Source: Thermomucor indicae-seudaticae
Lineage: Eukaryota > Mucoromycota > Mucoromycetes > Mucorales > Lichtheimiaceae
NCBI GenBank assembly: GCA_000787465.1
Contig: JSYX01000379.1
Location: 1 to 33,837, forward strand
Reading direction: 5' to 3'
DNA length: 33,837 nucleotides
The notes below the pieces were generated by a model. The model was not told the DNA's origin. It saw nothing but the letters and a program-made list of their open reading frames with translations, and searched no databases. Shown one piece after another: positions 11,711-22,679 of this stretch. The stretch's first letter is position 1. Each line of letters begins with the position of its first letter. The translations under genes and the position numbers were made by a program.

Positions 11711-14700
11711 ATGGCTGGTTCCAGGTACACGGTTTTATGTAAAGTGGAAGCTTTGTATCCATTCGAAGGCGAAGATCCCACATCAATTCGCTTTGAGCCT
11801 GGCGACCTCATTCTAGTCGTTTCCAAACACGAATCAGGATGGTGGTCCGGCCGGTAAGATGGTGATTATCTTGACAGTGCACACAGCCTCTTATCGTCGC
11901 GGGTAGCCGAGTCGAGGATATCAATTCCAAGCCAGGTTGGTTCCCTAAAGATTATGTCCGAATCATTGAAAACTACGACGTCGAAACGTACGATGCATTT
12001 GACAGTAAAGTCGAGGTCTGTCGTCAATATGTTAAACCGGGGGGGGGGGGTAAAATCAATAATAACATAACGGTTAGATGCAGGATTCAGACTTGCCTTC
12101 GCCATGGATCGTGCAGATGACAGAAGATGGGACAGGCCAATACTACTTCAACCGTATCACTGGTGAAATGCGGACAAGTCCACCGGGTGTTGATGATATG
12201 GAGGACTATGAATTGGAGTCGGTGCTACCCACTGACCATGACGCGCTGTCATGGTCGGATAATGATCAAGAGAACGAGGAGGAAGAGCCAGAAAGCGGTT
12301 TTGTCCCGAAAAAGGTATGTAGGACCATAAAGCACAAGTGAATCCCATCTAATCTCTGCTCTTCAAACCTAAAGCTACCAATGCCGTGGGCTAAATACAT
12401 TCTACCGCCGGAATACGAACACATGTTGATTCAGGGTAACTCCTCCAATAAGGTGAAAGGACACCCGTGTCACCATCTCCCTCTGTCGCTGTTATTAACT
12501 TCTCCTTAATAATAATTAGGCTGGAAACAATGAGAACGTGAACTGGCCAGACTCTCCTGCGGCTCATATTCAATATCCGCTTTTAACTTGGGAGATCATT
12601 TCCACTTGTATCGCAATCACCATAGAGAACCTCAACTTGGCGTTGCGACACTTCCAAAGAGCCTTTTACGGGCCTTGTGTAACAGCAGTTGCTAATAGCA
12701 TCCGGCTCATGCTGATGGCATCCGGTATGACCGAACAAGACGCAGTGGGCAACAATTACAGTGATCTTCGGTCAGAACTGCGCTCTGTCATAGCATGCCT
12801 CGGCAAAACAACGCTGAATGCCCAGATGCTAGAACGCCAAGAAGAAGAGCAAAAGCCTGAATACGAGCGGCAATTGGCAGAAGATGCCCGCGATCTTTTA
12901 GTTGCTGTGAGAGGTTTTGTTTCCACGTGCAAGACAATTCCAGTCCATTTACGACCATTCGAACCCAGTCTGGACGCTTTCCCTTCTCCCACCATGAATG
13001 AACCTGGAACACCTATTGCAGAAATGCCTTCTAATCATACAAGGAGTTCCGATGATATCGACAAAATGGCAATGATGCTTTCACCTCCCTTGTCGCCACC
13101 AGCACCTTTCGTACCAAGGTATCGAGAGCGTAGAGAAAACTCGACAGCCAGTAATTACACCGCAGTCAGTGCAAAATCGAGCAGCACAACGGCAACCAGT
13201 GTCAGCAGCAAAAGCGACGGCGATATGGACGAAGAACTTGATCTGGCTGAGCTGGTGGAGGCGGCACAGAATTGCGGCCAAGATCTCAAGAAGTCTGTCG
13301 AGGCGATGCTCACGTGTCTCCAGGACCCAAAGCACCAACGCATCCGGACAGCACTAGCATCTCAAATGTTTTCACGTCTCGATCATTTAAGCAAGCGCGC
13401 TGGTCAGCTCCTTTTAATCGCACAACGCATTTGTTTTGACAAGGAAACCGAGTCATGGATCATGCAAAGCAAACAGACTTTGCTGACAGGATTTGGCATC
13501 TTGTTCTACAAGCTCCAGGTTTTGACCGATGAACATACTCCAATTAGCGATGCAGTATACGATATTGTTTCAGTTGTCAAGGCCCTCCAAAAGCCGATCG
13601 AAACTGTGGTTCAATGCATCGACAGAGTTCCGCTTGAACCCAAATCGCAGCAACAGCAGCAGAGTACGAGTAAAACTGACGAAAGTCCAGTGTCGACCAA
13701 AGTAAACGGAAGCGAGCAAGAGAATGCCAGCTTGAGCAAACCAGATCCTGTGCGCCGTGCCAGCAGTTGCGACAGCAAGCCTCATTATTTGGGTTATGAC
13801 TACGATCCGAGCGACATTGTCTTTACCGCCGAAGGTCATGTCAAAGGAGGCACACTGCCTGCGCTCGTCGAAAGGCTCACGCAACATGACCAACCCGACA
13901 TGAACTTTATCAACACGTTTCTGTTGACGTTCCGTTCCTTTTGCACATCCGCCAAGTTATGCGAGCTGCTGGAGGAGCGGTTCCAGCTAAAGCCTCCCAG
14001 TGGTCTGTCTGATTCTGAGCATGAGCAGTGGACGGAGCAGAAACTGAAACTGGTGCGTCTGCGTGTATTCAATGTACTCAAGCATTGGCTGGAGCAGTAC
14101 TATAACGACGAAGAGGACAAGGTGATCCTGAACCGATTGCAGCAATTCACAAACGAGCATCTCCGCCCGTCAATGGAACTTGCAGCCAAACAGCTGGAAA
14201 AGTTGATTCGCAATCGTCAGGGCGACGATCCTTCTGCAGATGTGCGCAGAATGATCTCCACGGTGCGCAATGTGTATGAACCGATTCTGCCACGCAATTC
14301 GAAAAAGTTTAGACTCCTCGACGTTCATCCGCTCGAGCTGGCGCGGCAGCTGTCCTTGATGGACTTCCAGCTTTACAGCGCGATTCAGCCGTCCGAATGC
14401 TTACATAAGGCATGGTCCAGCCCCGACAAGAGTCAGGGCCCACACATTCGCGCCTCCATCGAGTACAGTAACCAGGTCACGCTTTGGGTGTCTGACGCGA
14501 TCCTGAGCCAAACAGACGTCAAGAAACGCTGCCAGGTCATCAAGTACTGGGTCCAAGTAGCAGAAAAATGCCAGCAACTCAATAACTTTAACACGCTGAT
14601 GGCTATTCTTTCGGCGTTCGACAACAGCGCCGTTGGCCGGCTGAACCGTACCTGGGAGATTGTTGGCGCGCGGAGCATGCAGGCGTTGGCATCCCTGAAG

Positions 14701-15169
14701 AGGCTTCTCGGTGCACAGCGTAACTTTGTCGAATATCGATCTCTCATTCACTCTGTGAACCCGCCGTGTATCCCGTTCCTTGGCATTTACCTTCAGGATC
14801 TCACTTTCATCGAGGATGGCAATCCCGACCTCCTCAAACACTCTGCTGCCACTGGCAAAAACCTCATCAACTTTGGAAAACTGGCCAAGACCGGCGAAGT
14901 CATCCGTGAAATCCAACAGTACCAGTCGATTCCTTACCCGTACCAATCCGTCGACGTCCTTCAGACATTTATCAAAGCAAACCTGCAGAGTGCACGCGAT
15001 GAAGACTGCCTATACACTGAGTCTCTGCGTCTGGAACCAAGGTAAATATGAGTAAAAGAGAAAATGTTGGTGATCTATAGGTCGTGAAATTAACAACATC
15101 TTTCGATTATATAGGGAATGTCAAGAACAAAAAGTAACACGCCTATTGATGGAATCGGGTTTTATCTAA
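11711..15169 (+). CDS. CDC25: Ras guanine-nucleotide exchange factor, Cdc25-like, with SH3 and WW domains
   Basis: Exons 11711-11853, 11907-12015, 12084-12314, 12375-12452, 12520-15041 and 15115-15169 close in frame to 1045 aa. The protein activates Ras by exchanging GDP for GTP, upstream of cAMP/PKA and growth signalling. Residues about 8-72 form an SH3 domain (ALYPFEGED, GDLILVV, SGWWSG, GWFPKDYV). Residues 85-118 form a WW domain (LPSPWIVQMTEDGTGQYYFN) whose second Trp position reads TSPP, so it is probably divergent. A long helical middle part carries Ser/Thr-rich linkers. RasGEF-N starts near 619 (GHVKGGTLPALVERLT) and the catalytic RasGEF domain covers about 787-1010 (LDVHPLELARQL, CQVIKYWVQVAEKC, NFNTLMAILSAF, PCIPFLGIYLQDL). 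The last 55-nt exon adds EPRECQEQ...SGFI; without it the frame stops at 15045. Confidence 0.95.
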
Positions 15170-15548
15170 TCATTATATATACCCTAGCATACATATCTGC
15201 TCGTTAAATCACTTATTGGATTTAATACTTGTAAAAAGCGTGTATCTCATACTGTTTATTGATCGACTTTTGCTATTCTAAATATACTTTGCAACAACTA
15301 CGAATGATTGTCTCCTTTCTGTGAAGATCTAGCTTTAAAGATGCAGACTTCTGATCCATTTCATCTTGCGCGCATCTCTATATTATATGCACTTTCACTT
15401 GTATCTGTTCTCACATTCACAGAGAGCACTTCACATGACAAGTCTGTGTCACATAAGCGAACCCCCAAGTTTCGCACGGTCTTAGTTATCGCGTAATGCC
15501 CCAGATTTAAGCGCTTTTTCCTTTCCCTTGCTTCTCTCTATCTCTCTC
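15170..15548. other. spacer and presumed promoter of the methylmalonate-semialdehyde dehydrogenase gene
   Basis: AT-rich intergenic DNA of about 380 nt. A 51-codon plus-strand frame from the ATG at 15341 has no recognisable protein character. The last 40 nt are pyrimidine-rich (CTTTTTCCTTTCCCTTGCTT and TCTC repeats), the leader style seen before several genes here. Confidence 0.5.
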
Positions 15549-17515
15549 ATGCTGTCTGCTGTCCTGAAATCGTCCACTCTTTGCAGGTAATTGCGGCTCA
15601 TGAACGCAAAGTCCTCGTTTCTCATTCATTGTTCTAGGGCTGCTGTCCAATCTCCAGCCGCACGTCGATGCTTCTCAACGCACTTGCCTGTGCTGCAGCA
15701 AGCAGCCGAGAAGGCAAAAACAAAGCCGCCCACAGTGAAGAACTATATTCACGGAGAATTTGTCGAGTCCCAAACAGACAAATGGATTGAACTGCGTAAC
15801 CCGGTAAGAGTTTCCACTTGTGAGTCGTTGCAGACGTCGTTACTTACTGAGCATTCAGGCTACACAAGAATTGCTCGGTTTGGTGCCTGAAACGACACTG
15901 GAGGAGCTCAAAGAGGCTACCAAGTCTGCCCAGGCAGCTGCGAAGGAATGGCGCAAGACGACTGTCTTGCACCGCCAAAGAGTCATGATGGATCTTCAAT
16001 ACTTGATTCGCAAGAACCAGGAGCGAATTGCAGAAAACATTGTGCAGGAACAGGGCAAGACTTTTGCAGACGCCAAGGGTGATGTGTTCCGTGGCCTGCA
16101 GGTCGTTGAGCAGGCATGCGCCTTGACTACTCAGCTGATGGGTGAAAAGTTGACTGTGGCCAAAGACATGGAAACCTGTAAGATCCACCGTTGTATTTGC
16201 ATTCATCATTGCTTGACGTTTAACATTCCTTTTGTCTACTAACTTTAGATATGTACCGCGAACCATTGGTAAGAAAGAGATAAAGGACGAGGATACCAGG
16301 CTAGCTAAATTCGCTTCTTAGGGCGTTACGGCTGGTATTTGCCCATTCAACTTCCCGGCCATGATTCCTCTTTGGATGTTCCCTCTGTCGATCGCGGCTG
16401 GCAACTCGATTATCATGAAGCCTTCGGAGCGGGACCCCGGTGCAATGATGATGCTTGCTGAATTGGCTGCCGAGGCAGGAATACCAAAGGGTGTCCTGAA
16501 CGTCGTTCATGGTTCCGTGGACTGCGTCAACTTTATCTGCGACGAACCGAGCATCAAGGCTATCTCTTTCGTTGGCTCAGACCGGGCTGGTCAGCACATT
16601 TACGCTCGTGGAAGTGCTAACGGCAAGCGAGTCCAGGCCAACTTGGGTGCCAAGAACCACGCTGTCGTATTGCCAGATGCTAACAAGCAAGCCACGTTGA
16701 ACGCCATTGCTGGTGCTGCGTTTGGCGCTGCTGGTCAGCGTTGCATGGCCCTCAGTACACTGGTCCTAGTGGGTGAAACCAAGGAATGGCTCCCGGAATT
16801 GGCCGAACGCGCACGCCAGCTTAAGGTGGGGTACGGCATGGACCCAGACACTGACCTCGGTCCTGTCATCACAGTCCAAGCCAAGGAGCGTGCAGAGCGT
16901 CTTATCCAGAGCGGCGTCGATGAGGGCGCTAAACTTTTGCTGGATGGTCGTGGTATCGTCGTCAAGGGCTATGAGAAAGGCAACTTCATTGGTAAGATCG
17001 CTTTCATATTGTTCCCGAACACGAATTAAACGTTGTTCCGGCAGGTCCGACGATCCTGACCGATGTCAAACCACACATGGAATGCTACCGTGAAGAAATC
17101 TTTGCGCCTGTTCTTGTCTGTCTGAACGTTGATACCCTGGATGAAGCTATTGAGCTCATCAATGCCAACCCGTACGGCAACGGTACGGCTATCTTTACCA
17201 AGTCAGGACCCAGTGCCCGCAAGTTCGAGCATGAAATTGACGTTGGCCAAGTGGGCATCAACGTCCCTATCCCCGTTCCAGTGCCTCCCTTCTCATTCGT
17301 AAGTAGTCGACGTGTTAATAATGAAATGCGTCGATCACTCAATTTTGTCTATTTACGTCGACTAGACTGGCAGCCGTGGATCTATCCTCGGTGACATGAA
17401 CTTTTACGGCAAGAGTGGTCTCCTCTTCTACACCAAACCAAAGACTGTCACTTCTCTATGGAAAGAGGCTGATGCCGACCACACCCGCTCGAGCGTCTCC
17501 ATGCCCACCCACTAG
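15549..17515 (+). CDS. ALDH6A1: methylmalonate-semialdehyde dehydrogenase (CoA-acylating), mitochondrial
   Basis: Seven exons (15549-15586, 15638-15803, 15859-16177, 16249-16268, 16322-16991, 17045-17298, 17366-17515) give 1617 nt, 538 aa. The enzyme oxidises methylmalonate semialdehyde, and malonate semialdehyde, to propionyl-CoA or acetyl-CoA in the mitochondrial matrix, in valine, beta-alanine and inositol breakdown. The start at 15549 gives a basic, Ser/Arg-rich presequence ([15 protein letters not shown]...ARRCFST), split by intron 1; an ATG at 15600 lies inside that intron. Family marks: [61 protein letters not shown], the catalytic Cys in [12 protein letters not shown], and [11 protein letters not shown]. 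Exon 4 is only 20 nt. Length matches the family (about 500-540 aa). Confidence 0.96.
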
Positions 17516-18420
17516 AGTAAAGGCAAAATAAGGGTGGATATTTGTGTAGTTTACATGTAATTTCTCTTTCGTTTTTGTCGTTTCATGCAATATAAAGCCC
17601 ATGCTCTTGAGTATAACCTGCACTATCCCAAACAGTGAAAATTGTCTATAGTGTTTCCGTCAAGAAATCAAACGGCCTGGAGATATTTTATTTTGATCCG
17701 TTCTAATCGGTTCATTCAAAGGTGATCTAGGTTGCAGGTGAGATGCGTCTCAATGTTTCTTTACGTCGATATGCTCAAGCAAGTGCTGCCATGAACATTA
17801 ATCAGTGTTCCTACGTTCCATCGCGTGACGACAATGGCGTCTTATATCGCTGAGTGTTTGGTACTATCTATAGCCTCCAAAGACCTCCAGCGATTCTTCC
17901 AGACAACATGTACGACTGTGAACACACGTACAACGACGTCCAATCTGCACTTGTTCGGTGACTAATAGTCGTCGGTGTCGGCCTTGTTCTCGTCACTTGT
18001 CTTGCTATTTTATATTGTTCATGGATCCGAAACTCGGTCGACTAAGATCGTAGCGCGAAGGCCACGTCAGCATAATCCAGGCTTTCTGTAAGCTAGCTTG
18101 CACATCAGACGAGCCTAAAGCGGCTCTGGCTGTCGTGACAGTGCTACCGGCTGCCAGAACATAGGACTCTCGCGGTAACATTAGAACTTGATCATTTTCA
18201 ATAGACCTCTGCATTTGTAAGATACAGTGGCGTTTTGGACGAATGGACGCATCGTTACTGAGCGGAGATGATGTACAGAATTGCGGTTAAACCACCTTCG
18301 ATTGCGCAATTTCGAATGGCTGTGAATGGCCGTGCTGACCAATGGGAAAGGTTATATGTGCCGAAGTTTTTTTTTTTTCATCTACTCCTTCCTTCCTTTT
18401 TCCCTTCTTTACTTTATACC
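17516..18420. other. intergenic region upstream of MET10
   Basis: About 900 nt with no convincing gene. A 69-codon minus-strand frame (18005-18214) has mixed composition but no known motif, start context or partner exon. Just before the MET10 start, a poly-T run (18366-18379) and a CT-rich stretch form a leader. A longer in-frame reading from an ATG at 18268 translates this T/C tract into a Phe/Leu/Ser string and is not believed. Confidence 0.5.
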
Positions 18421-21400
18421 ATGCTCGCCTCGACCGCTCTTATCGCAGCACTTGTGAAGAGCAAGGCGTTTCCTACCAACAATGTTCACAGCAACAAGCC
18501 GGTCGAGCTATCTCGGGAAGCTATTCAGTCGGTCGCTAACGAATTGAAGCAGCAGCAAAGAGCAGAAGATGCAGCTTCTTCGGCCGGTAGTCAGACAACT
18601 ATTGTGGATGAAGATGTCTCGATCCACCTATTGTCCAAGATCAAGAAGGCAATGGATCTCTTGTTTACTCCTTCCGACAACGAGGACGACAAAGTTTGTT
18701 TGCTGGATGCCCATCATGCTATTGAATACATTGCCTACGGATTATCCGACTTGATCTTTGTCTACCCCGGCAGCGTCGGTGGTTACCTCGGCCAAGACCT
18801 CAAGAACTGGCAATCGACCATTCGCAACTGCCGTGGTGACCTTGTCAAGGTAGTCGAAATGGAAACAAGAGCCGGTGCCCTTCAGGCCGTGCACGGTGCC
18901 CTTCACGGTAACAACAAGGTGGCCAGCATCTTGACGACGTCGCAGGCTTTGCTTTCTATGATCCCCAACATTCACGCCTTTGCACTCGCTCGCAAGCCAG
19001 TCGTGATCCACGTTGCTGCCTACTCGGTCGATCAAGACCTCGTCGCCCACTCGCAAATCGACGCTGTCCTGGCAGCTCGCAACACGGGTGCTCTTTTACT
19101 CGCTTCGAACAATGTCCAGGAGGCACACGATATGGCTGTCGTTGCTCAGGTGCTGGCTCAGACGCTTGGCTTGCCTGTGATCCACTACTATGACGGTGCT
19201 TCGACCGAAATTCAAAAGGCGTCCTTGACTCCGTACAACCGCCTTGCTACGCTCAAGGCCAAGACACCGGCCGCGGGCGGCGATCCATTCAGCTTGGCAC
19301 AAGAAATTTTGGCAGCATTCGGCTACAACGTGTTCGATTACGCTGGTGCGGGAGATGCTGAGACGGTCCTGGTGGCGCTGGGCGCCGGTACCTCGTCGGT
19401 GGCTGATGCTGTGGCTCGGAGCGCCAGTGACGACAGACAAAGCATTGGTCTTGTGAGTGTCCGACTTTACCGTCCTTGGTCTGAATCCTCGTTCGTGGCC
19501 AGCCTGCCAAAGACGACAAAGCGCATTATTGTCCTTGAACAAGGTGATGGTCTTTTTGCTTTCAACGGTCCTCTCTTTTTGGACGTGGCTGCCGCTGTTC
19601 GTTTCGGTCCTCTTGCGCTCGATGCACGACCCAAGCTGGTCACCGCACAGGCCGAGACCTTCAACTCACTCGATGCAGGTCACATTCCGCTGCTTCTCAA
19701 GGATTCGGAACAATCTACCTTTGTCGACTTGACCAAGGACACCTACACTCAACCAGCCGAGCAGAAACAACCCAAACAAGACGTGTGGAGTGCCATCTTC
19801 TGGGACGTTGAACAAGACGGAACGGCGGACGCTGGTCTTCACGCTTCCCACCTTCTTCTGCAGCAGGACGCGGAGCGAGACATTTCTGCTAGCATTCATC
19901 GTGATGCTTACCGTCTGGGTGGCGCCGCTGTCAACACTCGCATTGTCACTCACAGCGCTTACGTGGTGCCAGCCAAAGCCGACTATATCGCCATTCACAA
20001 CATTGCTCTTATCAAGGAATACAACATTCTGGCTCAGGCCAACAAGAAGGCCAAGGTGCTTGTCCACGGCCCCTGGAAGCATGGCGACGAGATTGAGGGT
20101 CATTTGACCAACGAGTTCAAGCTGGCACTGACGCAACTGGACATTCAGCTGTACTCCCTGGATGGCGCCCGGATCGCAGAGGAGTTTGGTCTTAATCGCA
20201 AGTCGAGCCATGTTGTCTGGGAAGCCGCTTTCTGGTTGCTGACACAGCACTCGGAGGGTGCTGACAAGTCTTTGACCAAGCTATACCACGAGCTCGAGGA
20301 TGACAAGCCTGAGTTGCCATTGTTGCTCAAGGACATTGTGGAAGCTGTCCGCAAGGGACTTAAGCCCATTGAATTGCTTCCAACTTGGACCATTCTGGAA
20401 ATCAATGATCAGAGCCTGCCAACGCAGCCTGTATCCCGCGTGGTGCGCACTGAAGAACAAGAAGAGGCCGACGACCGCAGCGACTCTACCGCTGTTGGTG
20501 GTGAGGACGAAGGCGACAAGGCTGAGGTGGCCAAGTGGCACAAGGCAGCATGGCAACTGATGTTCAAGGATGCCTATGAGACGGAGACGGCGCTGCGTCC
20601 TGATCTGCATGAATCGACTTATCTTATCAAGTTGACTGTCAACAAGCGTCTGACGCCTGTCACCTACGACCGTAATGTTTTCCACCTCGAGTTTGACACG
20701 ACTGGCTCAAACCTCAAGTACGAGCTTGGCGATGCTTTGGGTGTGCACGGCCACAACGACTATGAAGACGTCAAGGCCTTCCTGGACTGGTATGGTCTGA
20801 ACGGCGACGATGTGGTTCTGGCTCAGAACGGTGACAAGAAGGAAGCACGCACCGTGTTCCAATGGTTCGCGCAAGTCCTGGATATCTTTGGTCGTCCCTC
20901 CAAGAAGTTCTACGAGTCGCTGGCATCGTATGCTACGGATCCCAAGGAGAAGGAGCAGCTTCTGTATCTGATTTCTTCGGAAGGCAAGGAGGAGTACAAG
21001 AAGCGTGTGGATGACACTATCACGTACGAAGACCTGTTGCGCGAGTTCACGTCTGCCAAGCCTCCTGTGGAAGCCCTGGTGCGCATGATCACACCCATCA
21101 AGCCCCGCCACTACTCGATTGCGTCGTCGCAAAAGATGCACCCCAACTCTGTTCATCTGCTTGTGGTTGCTGTGGATTGGGTGACTTCGTCTGGCAAGAA
21201 GCGTTACGGTCAGTGCACGCGCTACCTGGCCAACCTGCCTGTGGGCTCTGAGGTGACGGTGTCGATCAAGCCTTCGGTGATGAAACTGCCGCCCCTGGAT
21301 ACTCAGCCTGTGATCATGGCTGGTCTGGGTACGGGTATGGCGCCCTTCCGTGCCTTCATTCAAGAACGCGCCATGGCCAAGGCCGCAGGCAAGAAGGTCG

Positions 21401-21759
21401 GTCCGATGGTCTTGTACTTTGGCTCTCGTAACCGCCGCATGGAGTATCTGTACGGCGAAGAATTGGAGGCGTACCATGCCGATGGTTTGTTGACGCACAT
21501 GGGATTGGCGTTCTCTCGTGACCAGAAGCAGAAGGTCTATATCCAACACAAGATGATGGAGGATGCCGAGATGTTGCACGACCTCTTGGTTACCAAGAAC
21601 GGACACTTTTACCTTTGCGGTCCCACGTGGCCTGTACCAGACGTCAAGGATGCTGTGGTCTATGGTCTCAAGAACTATGGCGGCATGGATGAACGGACGG
21701 CATCTAACCTTATTGAAGAATGGAAGGAAAAGGAGAAATACATCTTGGAAGTCTACTAA
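18421..21759 (+). CDS. MET10: sulfite reductase [NADPH] flavoprotein component (alpha subunit), Met10 type
   Basis: An intronless 1112-residue frame. The protein passes electrons from NADPH through FAD to the Met5-type haemoprotein subunit that reduces sulfite to sulfide in sulfate assimilation, in the cytosol. Residues about 90-420 resemble a pyruvate:ferredoxin-oxidoreductase-like region (DAHHAIEYIAYGLSDL, YPGSVGGYLGQDL). A middle part is typical of fungal Met10. From about 730 on comes the ferredoxin-reductase module: FAD site PRHYSIASS (near 895), NADP site GLGTGMAPFRAF (near 968), YFGSRNRRMEYLYG, and FYLCGPTWPVPDV near the end. No FMN flavodoxin domain is present, as expected for the fungal alpha subunit. 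Start chosen at 18421 after a CT-rich leader. Third codon positions are rich in C and G, suggesting high expression; a 414-codon antisense frame is a by-product of this. Confidence 0.97.
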   Translation: MLASTALIAALVKSKAFPTNNVHSNKPVELSREAIQSVANELKQQQRAEDAASSAGSQTTIVDEDVSIHLLSKIKKAMDLLFTPSDNEDDKVCLLDAHHAIEYIAYGLSDLIFVYPGSVGGYLGQDLKNWQSTIRNCRGDLVKVVEMETRAGALQAVHGALHGNNKVASILTTSQALLSMIPNIHAFALARKPVVIHVAAYSVDQDLVAHSQIDAVLAARNTGALLLASNNVQEAHDMAVVAQVLAQTLGLPVIHYYDGASTEIQKASLTPYNRLATLKAKTPAAGGDPFSLAQEILAAFGYNVFDYAGAGDAETVLVALGAGTSSVADAVARSASDDRQSIGLVSVRLYRPWSESSFVASLPKTTKRIIVLEQGDGLFAFNGPLFLDVAAAVRFGPLALDARPKLVTAQAETFNSLDAGHIPLLLKDSEQSTFVDLTKDTYTQPAEQKQPKQDVWSAIFWDVEQDGTADAGLHASHLLLQQDAERDISASIHRDAYRLGGAAVNTRIVTHSAYVVPAKADYIAIHNIALIKEYNILAQANKKAKVLVHGPWKHGDEIEGHLTNEFKLALTQLDIQLYSLDGARIAEEFGLNRKSSHVVWEAAFWLLTQHSEGADKSLTKLYHELEDDKPELPLLLKDIVEAVRKGLKPIELLPTWTILEINDQSLPTQPVSRVVRTEEQEEADDRSDSTAVGGEDEGDKAEVAKWHKAAWQLMFKDAYETETALRPDLHESTYLIKLTVNKRLTPVTYDRNVFHLEFDTTGSNLKYELGDALGVHGHNDYEDVKAFLDWYGLNGDDVVLAQNGDKKEARTVFQWFAQVLDIFGRPSKKFYESLASYATDPKEKEQLLYLISSEGKEEYKKRVDDTITYEDLLREFTSAKPPVEALVRMITPIKPRHYSIASSQKMHPNSVHLLVVAVDWVTSSGKKRYGQCTRYLANLPVGSEVTVSIKPSVMKLPPLDTQPVIMAGLGTGMAPFRAFIQERAMAKAAGKKVGPMVLYFGSRNRRMEYLYGEELEAYHADGLLTHMGLAFSRDQKQKVYIQHKMMEDAEMLHDLLVTKNGHFYLCGPTWPVPDVKDAVVYGLKNYGGMDERTASNLIEEWKEKEKYILEVY

Positions 21760-22679
21760 TGTACAAAAAGAAGGGAAAAAAGAGAAGTGTCTTGTATCTG
21801 TTGTGTGTACATATCTATCATATATATCTTTTATAATCATAGACTTTGCAAAAACAACATACTTTTTCGCTTTCTTAAGCAGATACGTTGTTTTCTTGTT
21901 ATAGTGTGAGGTGTTTGTACTTGTGGAAAAACCTTTTGACGCTGCTGGCAATTACGCTTTTGCACTGATTTGACTTTTTGTGTGAAGGATGTTCGCACCA
22001 CAATTCAGTATCTCTTGTCAGTGTAATCATAATCATTGAAAGGTCTCGATTCTCTCTCTGCAAGGGCTTGCTACAAGTGCATGAAGCATACCACGTAAGC
22101 TGTTTCAGCCAAGGGAGATATCTAAACAGACGGCGTTCACTCTGTAATAGTACTACAATGCAAGCTACAAAATAATTTGATCCGTTTCGTGCAAGACTCG
22201 AGCAAGAAGCCGGCTAAGCTAGGTTCCTGCTCTCAAGACAGACAAAGTTATGGTAAAGGATGAACAGTGATTTTAACACCAAGATCTTTTATTGATGCGA
22301 TCGCAAGTCCTCTATCTCCAACCAGCAAGGGCTTTGTCTGCCAAGGTACGTTCTTCCGTTTCAAGCTTTACCAATTCAAATTCTTATTGACATGGTGAAA
22401 GGTTCTTCTCCTCTTCGAAGGAGAAGGTAATCTAACGATGATGTGCTGCTCTAAGTATATTTTGCATTGACTGCAAGCCAAAATTTCAATGGAAGGTACG
22501 TAAATCACATGCTGACTAGCCGCAAAATTAGCGCAAATTTGGTTTACTATTGATGCAAGATATACCTTCAAGTACCACGAAAGCCTAATCAATGAACAGT
22601 ATTGCAAAGCCACCGCATTAAAAAGAAGATTCGGACCTTTCCCCAGGTACGTACAACTTCATTTATCCGATTCTAAATC
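21760..22679. other. intergenic region between MET10 and the WKF-domain gene
   Basis: About 920 nt. The first 150 nt are AT-rich and fit a 3' UTR (TATCATATATATCTTTTATAATC region). No open frame of protein character is seen on either strand. An 81-codon minus frame at 22368-22613 looks random. No repeat or RNA gene was recognised. Confidence 0.5.

Noticed and set aside
14401..14946. 181-codon minus-strand frame in the RasGEF catalytic region
   Set aside because: Antisense to conserved RasGEF motifs and without own domain character.
18005..18214. 69-codon minus-strand frame upstream of MET10
   Set aside because: Composition is somewhat protein-like, but there is no partner exon, no motif and no repeated copy; length is within chance.
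18268..18420. In-frame upstream start that would lengthen Met10 by 51 residues
   Set aside because: The added segment translates a poly-T/CT leader into a Phe/Leu/Ser string; the ATG at 18421 follows the leader directly and fits the family length better.
20707..21951. 414-codon minus-strand open frame opposite MET10
   Set aside because: Antisense shadow of a highly codon-biased gene; the peptide is Arg/His/Leu/Val-rich without any domain, while the plus strand carries all reductase motifs.
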